A model generated the notes under the pieces. It saw only the letters and a program-made list of their open reading frames with translations, ran no database searches and was not told the DNA's origin. Source: a virus. From it: DNA of 35,775 bases. Made by a program: the position numbers and the translations under genes. The DNA is taken from positions 1 to 35,775 of the IMG/VR virus record IMGVR_UViG_3300042554_000913; one strand, 5' to 3'. How positions within the stretch are numbered: the stretch's first letter is position 1; each line of letters begins with the position of its first letter. Shown piece by piece: positions 29,868 to 35,775 of this stretch.

Positions 29868-30104
29868 TCAGAACCCGAATGCTCCGCCCCCGACGAGCGG
29901 GGGCAACCGAGGGCGGAACAGTGCATCGTCACCGTCATGTCCTGCGCTCATCTCACCATTCTGCTGCAGACGATGCAGCCACCGCGTGAGCGCGTCGAGT
30001 GCGAAGCCTAGTGGCCTCGGCGCGAGGTAGGGGCGTGAGTCCTCGCGTCTTGCGTCATCGACCTTGACGAAGCCATGTCGGCTGGCTCCATGCGCCCCGC
30101 AGGG
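29868..30104 (-). pseudogene. Orphan open frame without start codon between ERF and ParB-like genes
   Basis: The 336-base gap 29845-30180 holds a frame open for 78 codons from the stop at 30107-30105 to TGA at 29868. It has no ATG, GTG or TTG near its beginning, but reads like protein (GFVKVDDARREDSRPYLAPR, ALDALTRWLHRLQQNGEM) with high-GC third positions. Out-of-frame ATGs at 30092 and 30077 open a 27-residue frame. A sequencing indel, a programmed frameshift or a decayed gene would each explain this. Its stop forms TGATG with an alternative ATG of the ParB-like gene. The gap also has a 7-bp GCCCCCG/CGGGGGC hairpin at 29886-29904. Confidence 0.35.
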
Positions 30105-30180
30105 CTACTCCGCTGGCATGGTCTGCGGATGAAATGTGAAACCCGTTGCGCACCTGTCGGCACGCACCGGGCAGAACGGA

Positions 30181-30804
30181 TCAGGAGTCCTGTTCGTCGC
30201 GCTGACGGTTGATCCAGCCGTCAATGCGGGACATCAAAGCCTTTGGCCATTGCGCCATGTCCTCCGGCGCAGCAACGCCCTTGCTGCTCATCGCAGCGCG
30301 GAGCGCATCCACGGCCAGCCCGGCATCGTTCAGCCGCTTCCGCAGCGCAACTGCGCCACGGATGCCGATCAGTTCCGGGTCATGCGCCCGGTCATCGCGG
30401 CGGTCCACCTCCTGCTCGTCTTCGCGCGGCACGAGCAGCAAGTCCCGGAGCATGTATGACTGGCTGGTTGTGAGCGCGCCAGCCAGCGCCTTGTCGAATG
30501 GCCGACCCTTGTCCTCGATGATCGGCCAAGGCACAGGCCCGAGGGTCATCGGCTCCCCCAACCCGAGCGTGACGATGTAGGTGGACAGCACGAACGGCTG
30601 ACCGTCGCGCAGTTCGACGGTCCAACCGATGCGCGCGAACGCCAGTCCCGCGCTGTGGAGAGCGGCCCGGCAAGCGGACAGCATCCCTTCTGCGCTGGTG
30701 TAGGCGTATCGGTGGTGCTGGTTCACAGCGTCCTTGCCGACTGCGCTGATGGCCTGCTGCGCCTTGATCAAGGCCAGCCCGATGCTGTGGTGCTTCTCGC
30801 TCAT
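30181..30804 (-). CDS. ERF-family ssDNA annealing recombinase
   Basis: 207 residues. The opening MSEKHHSIGLALIKAQQAIS with HRYAYTSAEGMLSACRAAL matches the ERF pattern (HxYxY.s.e.i......L...GL), and ALAGALTTSQSYMLRDLLLV resembles the conserved ..A.T.a.kY.l..ll.. block. Such proteins anneal single strands during phage recombination. Paired with the exonuclease gene just before it, whose stop it overlaps as ATGA. C-terminal third is variable. Confidence 0.85.
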   Translation of the reverse strand: MSEKHHSIGLALIKAQQAISAVGKDAVNQHHRYAYTSAEGMLSACRAALHSAGLAFARIGWTVELRDGQPFVLSTYIVTLGLGEPMTLGPVPWPIIEDKGRPFDKALAGALTTSQSYMLRDLLLVPREDEQEVDRRDDRAHDPELIGIRGAVALRKRLNDAGLAVDALRAAMSSKGVAAPEDMAQWPKALMSRIDGWINRQRDEQDS

Positions 30805-31709
30805 GGCTGGCCTCCGCGCTTCGTGCGGACCGTTGCGCGCTGGTGCGACGATGGCCGCATGTACGGCTCCGCGAGGTCCGGGTGATCCGCGCGAAACTGC
30901 TTCGCGTCGAATCGCTCCGTGCTGACCTCGCTGATGGTGACCGTGTAGCCGCCGCCCTCGCCGCGCAGGCTAGTGCCGAGCGCGGTAAGCAACCGCGCGC
31001 GCGCGCCGTCAGCCACCTCCTGCGCTGCGGCCAGCGCCTTGCGCGCGCCGTCGTCGGCCACGAACAGCGCGGGATCGATGCTGACCGTAGGCCCGTCCTG
31101 CTTGCGCAGGCGCTTGGCGACCTCAAGCGAGGCTACTGCGTCCGGCGGCGTGTCTTCGGTCACGCGCTGCCAGAACGCGTCCACGCGGTCGATGATGTGG
31201 GCGGCGTAGTCCGCGTCCCACTCGACACGGTGCAACTGGAACCGCAAGCCACGGTCCCCCATGAGCACGCCGACCCATGCGCGATCCGATGACGCGCACG
31301 CCATCTGATACATGACCTGCGCCTTGACGGCCTCCGGGACATCAGGACTGCCGTCCTCGCCCCACTCATCGGTGCGGCCCGTGGTCTTGGCCTCCACGAT
31401 TGGCGCGCCGCGCTTGGCTTGCCCCACCATTCCATCGATGTTGGCTCGATGGTGCGCCTTCGCACCGACGAAGGTGCTGGACGGCGACACTACGCGCGCC
31501 TCCAGCCGCTCGCCTGCCAACTTCAGAATCACTGGCTCCAGCGCGGACCCCATAGCCATCGCCATGTTCTCCGGCTGCGGTTCCGCCCGGCCCGTGCGGA
31601 CGAGCCACAGGTCCATCGGCGTGGACCATGGGCTGATGCCAAGAATCGTCGGAACATCCGACGATCCGATGCCGCGCTCGCGCGCGGCCCGTTGCGTTTC
31701 AGTAATCAC
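30801..31709 (-). CDS. YqaJ-type viral recombinase / exonuclease
   Basis: 302 residues. Motifs of the lambda-exonuclease-like nuclease fold: REARERGIG-like start with RGIGSSDVPTILGISPWS, MGSALEPVILKL (Glu), NIDGMV (Asp) and IVEAKTT (Glu-x-Lys), then QVMYQMACA. Resects DNA ends to feed the ERF annealing protein. Start is GTG at 31709, with AAGGA nine bases upstream and a GTGA overlap with the HTH gene. The C-terminal 120 residues are helical with an Ala/Arg-rich stretch. Confidence 0.88.
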   Translation of the reverse strand: MITETQRAARERGIGSSDVPTILGISPWSTPMDLWLVRTGRAEPQPENMAMAMGSALEPVILKLAGERLEARVVSPSSTFVGAKAHHRANIDGMVGQAKRGAPIVEAKTTGRTDEWGEDGSPDVPEAVKAQVMYQMACASSDRAWVGVLMGDRGLRFQLHRVEWDADYAAHIIDRVDAFWQRVTEDTPPDAVASLEVAKRLRKQDGPTVSIDPALFVADDGARKALAAAQEVADGARARLLTALGTSLRGEGGGYTVTISEVSTERFDAKQFRADHPDLAEPYMRPSSHQRATVRTKRGGQP

Positions 31710-31900
31710 TGCTTGCGTCCTTTGCTTCTTGGACGCCCCGTCGAGCGTCGCTTGAACTTAGGCAGGTCAGCCACGCGCCATAGCGCGAGGTTGCCTACCC
31801 GTACTGGAACGATGCCCCGCGTCCGGGCCATCGCTTGAACTCGCTGGCGTGTCACGCCTATGCGTGCCGCCAGTTCTTGTGATGTCAGGTAGCCGTGCAT
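31706..31900 (-). CDS. Small HTH DNA-binding protein (excisionase/AlpA-like)
   Basis: 64 residues from ATG 31900. The core LTSQELAARIGVTRQRVQAM is a clear winged HTH start, followed by VRVGNLALWRVADLPKF and a very basic tail (RRSTGRPRSKGRKQ). Such proteins bind DNA as excisionases or transcription regulators. Two palindromic sites lie 38-75 bases upstream (31938-31974), likely its own operators. In-frame extension to TTG 31975 would place the start on the operator and is unlikely. The best candidate for a regulator of the early genes. Confidence 0.75.
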   Translation of the reverse strand: MHGYLTSQELAARIGVTRQRVQAMARTRGIVPVRVGNLALWRVADLPKFKRRSTGRPRSKGRKQ

Positions 31901-31937
31901 CCCGTAAGTATTGCCAAACGGCACGAAGCCCGCAACC

Positions 31938-31974
31938 TGCCAACGGTTGGCAAGCGCCTTGCCAACCGTTGGCA
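31938..31974 (-). promoter_or_regulatory. Tandem 15-bp palindromic operators
   Basis: TGCCAACGGTTGGCA (31938-31952) and TGCCAACCGTTGGCA (31960-31974), each a perfect 7-bp inverted repeat about one base; centres are 22 bp apart, two helical turns, so a dimer pair could bind one face. They lie just upstream of the HTH gene. A third perfect copy is in the primase gene at 26520-26534, and weaker relatives sit near other gene starts. Confidence 0.65.
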
Positions 31975-32006
31975 ACTTGACATCGCGCTACACTGGCCTC
32001 GCGCGT

Positions 32007-32040
32007 CCGGGGCAAGGCGGCGCGTCCCCGCTTGCCCCGG
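32007..32040 (-). terminator. Hairpin after the DUF932 gene
   Basis: CCGGGGCAAG and CTTGCCCCGG (32040-32031 with 32016-32007) form a 10-bp stem over a 14-nt loop, 12 bases after the DUF932 stop. No U-run follows. Possibly an attenuator or mRNA 3' protection before the HTH gene. Confidence 0.45.
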
Positions 32041-32051
32041 CGCGCTTCACA

Positions 32052-32972
32052 TCAGTTGCTACTGATGAACGGCTGACCTTCTGAGTTGTGACGCGGTGGG
32101 CAGACGCCGGGCAACGCGGCGTAGGCGTCGAACACGGTCGCCATGCGCGCGTGCCGCTTCAGCGTCGGCTCAAGGGCCGGGCTGCGCTTGTCAACCTCGG
32201 TGATGGCCTGCTCCAGCCTGAACATGGTTGGCCGGGACCACGCGCCATCCTCGTCGTCCAGTTCAGGGCGACCGAGAACGCCACCGGGCAGGTCAGCCCG
32301 GCGGAACTCGTGCAGGATGTGCGGGACCGCCGTGGCCGTGACGGCCCGGTACTCGATCAGGTCGAGCATGAGCCGAGCCAGCAGCGCGTCTTCCGGCAGG
32401 TTGCGCTCGCGCTCGCGCGCCTGCAGGTCGAAGGCGCGCCACCGCTGCTCGCGGTCACGCATCGCGCCGATCGCTTCGTGCATGCGCCCGATGCGGTCCA
32501 TGACGATGCCGGGCAGGTCGCGGATGATGTTTGCCGTGTGTTTACGGGCGAACGCGAACGCCTGCGAGTCGCCCCCGAAGGCGAGGTTGTCGCACACGAA
32601 CGCTTGCTTGCCGATGATCCCGCCAGCCACTACCGACTTGTCATCCGAGTTGCGGAGTCCGAGGACCCACTGGCCGGAACGCGCTTCACCGAGCGCCTGC
32701 GTTCCGCCTTGACCCGGCGGGCTCTGCAGCCCAATCAGTCCGAAGTACTGCGCGCCGCCACGGGCAAGCGCGTGCGCTTGCTCCGTTACGGTGTAGCCGC
32801 AGGTCGCCAGCGCGTCCAACGTCATGTCGACGAGGCGTGCGTGCGGGATCGGGCAGTGACTGCCCGTGCGCTCCGGCGTCTTCACCGCCACGACATCGTT
32901 CCAAGTCGCTGCCTGCGCTCCGCAGTGCAGCACGAGTCGGCCTGCGCCGACCTTGCTCTCAATCCAAGCCAT
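32052..32972 (-). CDS. DUF932 phage/plasmid-like protein
   Basis: 306 residues. The blocks VWxVKTPER-like NDVVAVKTPERTGSHCPIPH, YFGLIGLQSPPG, VLGLRNSDDKSVVAGGIIGK and AFVCDNLAFGGDSQAFAFAR follow the DUF932 pattern found in phages and plasmids, usually with recombination or anti-defence genes. Biochemical role not established to my knowledge. ATG 32972 has AAAGGAG nine bases upstream. The gap before it contains two small hairpins. Confidence 0.8.
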   Translation of the reverse strand: MAWIESKVGAGRLVLHCGAQAATWNDVVAVKTPERTGSHCPIPHARLVDMTLDALATCGYTVTEQAHALARGGAQYFGLIGLQSPPGQGGTQALGEARSGQWVLGLRNSDDKSVVAGGIIGKQAFVCDNLAFGGDSQAFAFARKHTANIIRDLPGIVMDRIGRMHEAIGAMRDREQRWRAFDLQARERERNLPEDALLARLMLDLIEYRAVTATAVPHILHEFRRADLPGGVLGRPELDDEDGAWSRPTMFRLEQAITEVDKRSPALEPTLKRHARMATVFDAYAALPGVCPPRHNSEGQPFISSN

Positions 32973-33036
32973 CTGGTGGCTCCTTTCAATGTGCGCCGCA
33001 GTCGTTGCGGCCCCGTCCATCCGACTGAATGGAGAT

Positions 33037-33060
33037 GGGCGCACCATCGCTGGTGCGCCC
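33037..33060 (-). terminator. GNRA-capped hairpin between early genes
   Basis: Perfect 10-bp stem GGGCGCACCA/TGGTGCGCCC with the tetraloop GCGA on the minus strand, eight bases after the stop at 33069. No U-run. Same class of U-less GC hairpin seen after the capsid gene and in the regulatory units. Confidence 0.55.
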
Positions 33061-33068
33061 CGGTCCCG

Positions 33069-33362
33069 TCAGTCAAGGAACTTGTCAACGAGGAACTGCT
33101 CCGCCAGTTCGTCCGCTGGCTCACGATGGAATGGCGGCGGCTGCCATCCCATGGACTGTGCGATAGCAATGACGCTCTTGCCGCTCAACAGCGACTCAAG
33201 CAACGACAGGCGCACCAGCCGCCTCTCGACTCCAGCGAGGTGGCGCGCGTGACCCGCGTGCCCTTCCGCCACCTTGGCATGAATGCGCTCGCGCTTCTTG
33301 CCTTCGATGCGTCTCTGTTGCGCCACGACCTGCATTGCCAATTCAAACGTCAACTCGTTCAT
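33069..33362 (-). CDS. Early helical protein, 97 residues
   Basis: ATG at 33362 overlaps the upstream stop as ATGA. Highly basic first half (MNELTFELAMQVVAQQRRIE, KKRERIHAKVAEGHAGH), then RLSLLESLLSGKSVIAIAQS MGW, which could be an HTH-like segment. Ends acidic. A DNA-binding role is possible from the basic, helical composition. No family recognised. Confidence 0.7.
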   Translation of the reverse strand: MNELTFELAMQVVAQQRRIEGKKRERIHAKVAEGHAGHARHLAGVERRLVRLSLLESLLSGKSVIAIAQSMGWQPPPFHREPADELAEQFLVDKFLD

Positions 33363-33589
33363 GCCGCACCCCCTTGACCGTTGAGATATCTGAAGCACTG
33401 CACGCAGCACATCGGCTTGGACCACACGCCACGGCCCGGCGCGGCATCGCCTTCCCAGCGATACTGGAACCGTGCGGGCCGTGCGCAGTAGTCGCACTGC
33501 TTCTGGTCCGCCACCGTGCGTGCGCGCGGCAGCGTGCGCCGCACGAGCGTGGCGCGCGCGAACGGATCGCGTGAGAGTGCCTTGTTCAT
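33359..33589 (-). CDS. Small zinc-finger-like protein, 76 residues
   Basis: ATG at 33589 overlaps the upstream stop as ATGA. An Arg-rich N-terminus is followed by KQCDYCARPARFQYRW and, 20 residues on, KPMCCVQCFRYL: two CxxC pairs as in a zinc ribbon. This is a frequent layout in phage early proteins with nucleic-acid or protein binding roles. Exact function unknown. Confidence 0.72.
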   Translation of the reverse strand: MNKALSRDPFARATLVRRTLPRARTVADQKQCDYCARPARFQYRWEGDAAPGRGVWSKPMCCVQCFRYLNGQGGAA

Positions 33590-34158
33590 GCTGCCTCCAA
33601 TCGGAATCCGAGCGGCGCGTCCGGTTCCGGCTGAACGCGCCACAGCGTCAGAGGCAACTGCGTGCCGACGGTGTCGCCGGGCTTCCGCCTGACTTCGATG
33701 ACCTCGCACGCCTGCGCCGGGTCCACGAGCACGGTTGGCTCGCACATGATCTCGCACAGCACCTTGAACAGCGGCCCTTCGGCCATGCCTTCGATGCTGT
33801 GGCGCGCGATGGTGATGCCGCACGCGGCCAGCCAGTCCACGGCCCATTGGCACGGGCCTCCGTTGGCGTGCGACCACTCGCACGGCGCGCCCGCTTCCGC
33901 GCCAACCGCTACGGCGAGTGCTCGCCGCGCTGGCTGGCCAACTTCCTCCACGACTGCCATCGGCGCGATGCGCGGCGCGTGGCTCATGTCGTACTCGATA
34001 GCAGCGGCCATCCGCGCCTGCCCTTCGGGCACGCCGCGCCGCATGTGCGCAGCGACCATGTTGTCGATCCACGGCGCGCGCTTGGGGTCCAAGCGCGTCC
34101 GGGCTTCAGCGGCGACCTCTGCCATACGCATGACTTGGGATGAACTGAAACAGACCAT
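33586..34158 (-). CDS. Early protein of unknown function, 190 residues
   Basis: ATG at 34158 follows AAGGAG at 6 nt inside a repeated regulatory unit, so the start is certain. The N-terminal 70 residues are helical (QVMRMAEVAAEARTRLDPKR, GQARMAAAIEYDMSHAP). The middle has a Trp/Cys cluster (APCEWSHANGGPCQWAVDWL) and the C-terminal part is beta-like with VIEVRRKPGDTVGTQLPLTL. No known domain. First gene of a run of three overlapping genes down to 33069. Confidence 0.78.
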   Translation of the reverse strand: MVCFSSSQVMRMAEVAAEARTRLDPKRAPWIDNMVAAHMRRGVPEGQARMAAAIEYDMSHAPRIAPMAVVEEVGQPARRALAVAVGAEAGAPCEWSHANGGPCQWAVDWLAACGITIARHSIEGMAEGPLFKVLCEIMCEPTVLVDPAQACEVIEVRRKPGDTVGTQLPLTLWRVQPEPDAPLGFRLEAA

Positions 34159-34253
34159 TCAAGGCTCCTTGCCCCTATGGGGCGTTAGGTGATGTGATCC
34201 TGCACGGTGCAGGCCAGCCAGCCCCCGAAGGGGCTGGCGTGGCGCGCGTCGTG
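34159..34253 (-). promoter_or_regulatory. Repeated intergenic regulatory unit, copy D
   Basis: Stem GCCAGCCCC/GGGGCTGGC with loop TTCG on the minus strand (34238-34217), palindrome CCTGCACCGTGCAGG (34213-34199), hairpin GCCCC-ATA-GGGGC, and AAGGAG six bases before ATG 34158. The upper stem differs from copies A-C by paired changes, which supports a conserved RNA hairpin. Confidence 0.72.
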
Positions 34254-34814
34254 TCAAGCCGACTGCTGCTGCTGCTGCGCGGACAACTGACGCACGATCT
34301 CGGCAGCAAGCCGGCGGTAGTCGATCTCGTTCGTGATGGCCGGGATGTCCAGCGCCTCCGCGATGTCCTTGGCGTTCAAGTGACCCGCCACCTCTTCCGT
34401 GTCGATGTGCCGCGCGGCATACTCACCGATCGTTTCCTCGCACATCTCTGCCGCGATGTCCTTGGCGTAGAACTTGCCAGCCAGTTCGTCCGCGATGTCA
34501 CTGACATCGAACTGGTCAACGAGGTCAGCGACATCTACATACTGCGCCACATCTTCTGCCGAGATGCTGACCATGTCCTTCACATCGTCGCGGATCAGGT
34601 CCGCCGCGGCTTCTGCCACGGCCTCCGCGTCCACGAACTGCGCAACCTGCGTTGCGAACTCAACGCTGCCCATGCGCAGCGCGACCTGTTCTTCGATGGC
34701 ATCCGTGCTGACTTGCTGCGGTCGCGCAGCGATGTCGTTGCACAGCGCAGAGAAGGCGTTGGCGATGGCGGAGAACTGCGTGGCGAGCGAGAGAAGGCGT
34801 TCTGACTGATTCAT
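34254..34814 (-). CDS. Acidic early protein with repeated short helices, 186 residues
   Basis: ATG at 34814 lies 8 nt after AAGGAG; TTG at 34820 is too close. The protein is very acidic and built of short alternating segments such as AEDVAQYVDVADLVDQFDV, DIADELAGKF and DIAAEMCEETIGEYA, AKDIAEALDIP. The repeated D-[IV]-A pattern suggests a solenoid of small helices. It ends with Gln repeats (AQQQQQ). Could be a DNA mimic that blocks host DNA-binding proteins, judged on charge only. No family recognised. Confidence 0.75.
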   Translation of the reverse strand: MNQSERLLSLATQFSAIANAFSALCNDIAARPQQVSTDAIEEQVALRMGSVEFATQVAQFVDAEAVAEAAADLIRDDVKDMVSISAEDVAQYVDVADLVDQFDVSDIADELAGKFYAKDIAAEMCEETIGEYAARHIDTEEVAGHLNAKDIAEALDIPAITNEIDYRRLAAEIVRQLSAQQQQQSA

Positions 34815-34911
34815 GTTCAAGGCTCCTTGCCCCTACGGGGCGTTAGGTAAGTGACTCCTGCACGGTGCAGGCCAGCCAGCCTCCGCAGAGGCTGGCGTGG
34901 CGCGCGTCGTG
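34815..34911 (-). promoter_or_regulatory. Repeated intergenic regulatory unit, copy C
   Basis: Stem GCCAGCCTC/GAGGCTGGC with loop TGCG on the minus strand (34896-34875), palindrome CCTGCACCGTGCAGG (34871-34857), hairpin GCCCC-GTA-GGGGC, and AAGGAG before ATG 34814. CTC/GAG replaces CCC/GGG of copy D, a compensatory change. Confidence 0.72.
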
Positions 34912-35328
34912 TCACTCGTAGATGTCAGCGAGCGCAGCGATGTCGTTCAACTGGTACGGCACGCCGGGCAGGCGTTGCCCAAGCGCCGCGCGCAGCTGAT
35001 TCTGATGGCGGCTCGTTGTCACGCTGTGCTTCTGCTTCGGCACGATCCAGACCAGTCGCTTGCCTGCATGGTTGTGAGCGTTGAACCATGCGCGGTAGCC
35101 GATGGGCGTTGCGTAACTCAGCACCGCAGCATCAACCTCAAGGCCGATGCTGGCCTTCGCCTCATTCAGCAGCCGCACGAGTTGCGCGTCTGCCCTGCCT
35201 TGCACCTGAACGGTTCCGCCAGCACGGCTCGGCTGCAGTTGCAGGCTTGCGGCCTGCACCGGAGGCAGCGCGCAGCGATAGAAGTGGCCGCTGACGATGT
35301 TGAAGAACTGCTTGACGGTCATACGCAT
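34912..35328 (-). CDS. Early protein of unknown function, 138 residues
   Basis: ATG at 35328 follows AAGGAG; a second ATG lies two codons later. Opens MRMTVKQFFNIVSGHFYRC, then a Gln/Ala-rich stretch, and a conserved-looking C-terminal half with SYATPIGYRAWF, VWIVPKQKHSVTTSRHQNQL and LPGVPYQLNDIAAL. The ATPIxYR and SVTTSRHQ blocks recur, as I recall, in small phage proteins of unknown role. Soluble, no membrane segment. Confidence 0.75.
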   Translation of the reverse strand: MRMTVKQFFNIVSGHFYRCALPPVQAASLQLQPSRAGGTVQVQGRADAQLVRLLNEAKASIGLEVDAAVLSYATPIGYRAWFNAHNHAGKRLVWIVPKQKHSVTTSRHQNQLRAALGQRLPGVPYQLNDIAALADIYE

Positions 35329-35424
35329 GACAAGGCTCCTTGCCCCTGTGGGGCGGTTGAGTGTGGTCCTGCACGGTGCAGGCCAGCCAGCCCTCGCGAG
35401 GGCTGGCGTGGCGCGCGTCGTCTC
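35329..35424 (-). promoter_or_regulatory. Repeated intergenic regulatory unit, copy B
   Basis: A 22-bp perfect palindrome (35407-35386, identical to copy A), palindrome CCTGCACCGTGCAGG (35382-35368), hairpin GCCCC-ACA-GGGGC and AAGGAG before ATG 35328. Confidence 0.72.
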
Positions 35425-35775
35425 TCAGTAGCCGCTGGCGATGCGGCGCGTCACCTTCTGCGCAACGACGTCCATCGTGCGGCGCATGAACTGGCTGCGA
35501 GTGTGCTTCACAGCGTTCGTCTGCAGGCCCGCATGGTCACGCAGCATGTCCGTGGACGGCACGCTGCCCCACGGAATGGTGACACCGATCTCCTTGAGGA
35601 AGGCGAGGCGCCAATGCCATTCCTTCGCGTTCTCGGCGGTCAACTCGGACAGGTCCACCAGCATGGTGGTCCAGATCAGCGCGTGCATGTTCTCGGTGAG
35701 CAGGCGCTCACCAGCAGCGAGGTTCTGCTCCTTGCGCTCGGCCTCGGTAGCCGGGCGAGTGACGAAAGCGTGGTC
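35425..35775 (-). CDS. Small early protein, C-terminal part (continues at 24-179)
   Basis: Residues 11-126 of the protein whose N-terminus is at 150-179. After the shared repeat region it reads MLVDLSELTAENAKEWHWRL, then IPWGSVPSTDMLRDHAG and a basic end (RSQFMRRTMDVVAQKVTRRI). Helical and charged, without known motif. Stop at 35425 is followed by regulatory unit B. The internal ATG at 35688 is not a separate start. Confidence 0.8.
   Translation of the reverse strand, partial: DHAFVTRPATEAERKEQNLAAGERLLTENMHALIWTTMLVDLSELTAENAKEWHWRLAFLKEIGVTIPWGSVPSTDMLRDHAGLQTNAVKHTRSQFMRRTMDVVAQKVTRRIASGY
35650..35775. repeat. Direct terminal repeat, right copy (126 bp)
   Basis: Identical to 24-149. Here it is preceded by the true continuation of the split gene, which shows that the left-end bases 1-23 are foreign to this position. 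Confidence 0.85.

Noticed and set aside
1-35775. tRNA genes, CRISPR arrays, insertion sequences, integrase
   Set aside because: No cloverleaf-like segment, regularly spaced repeats, transposase motif or integrase motif was noticed on reading; absence by eye is not proof.

Overview
The window is a nearly complete, probably circular or circularly permuted genome of a tailed dsDNA phage with siphovirus morphology. Evidence: HK97-type head genes, a long tape measure protein, a frameshifted G/GT-type tail chaperone and no contractile sheath. Bases 24-149 are identical to 35650-35775, so the contig ends overlap and one gene is split across them; bases 1-23 are an inverted copy of 49-71 and look like an assembly or amplification artefact. 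Most of the sequence is GC-rich. A lipoprotein-type signal peptide suggests a Gram-negative host, probably a high-GC proteobacterium, but nothing names it. All genes I accept lie on the minus strand, so transcription runs from about 1020 down through the junction and then from 35775 down to 1080. I see no integrase, CI-type repressor, tRNA or CRISPR array, so a lytic lifestyle is likely.

In transcription order: (1) Positions 1027-544 hold a promoter with an extended -10, a predicted structured RNA of about 425 nt closed by a perfect 12-bp helix whose 5' arm begins at the predicted start site, and a terminator hairpin. I consider this a strong candidate for an undescribed phage RNA. (2) Positions 482-1 and 35775-33069 hold small early genes of unknown function. 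Several are preceded by copies of one regulatory unit: a GC hairpin, a 15-bp palindrome, a second small hairpin and a Shine-Dalgarno. (3) Positions 32972-25325 hold recombination and replication genes: a DUF932 protein, a small HTH protein with palindromic operators, a YqaJ-type exonuclease, an ERF annealing protein, a ParB-like protein, an SF2 helicase, a TOPRIM primase and a RusA resolvase. No DNA polymerase is visible. (4) Positions 25325-19720 hold a tightly overlapping DNA-modification cassette of visibly lower GC: HNH endonuclease, ParB-like protein, DpdA-type base exchange enzyme, a small QueD-like protein, an unknown protein, a glycosyltransferase resembling tRNA-queuosine mannosyltransferases, QueD, QueE and FolE. 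It should make a 7-deazaguanine precursor and insert it into phage DNA, and the glycosyltransferase suggests a sugar-decorated 7-deazaguanine. QueC is absent.

(5) Positions 19546-9974 hold packaging, head and head-tail joining genes: TerS, TerL, portal with an extra C-terminal module, S78 protease, two tandem HK97-fold capsid proteins, connectors, tail completion protein and two tandem tail tube paralogues. (6) Positions 9891-3528 hold the G/GT chaperone with a GGGAAAC -1 slip site, the tape measure, distal tail proteins, a polyglycine-rich adhesin and a small fibre-associated protein. (7) Positions 3610-1080 hold a lipobox plus membrane-span protein (possible spanin), a 38-residue membrane peptide, a cysteine-rich protein ending in an IPT/TIG-like domain and a Cys-cluster protein. 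No endolysin is recognisable.
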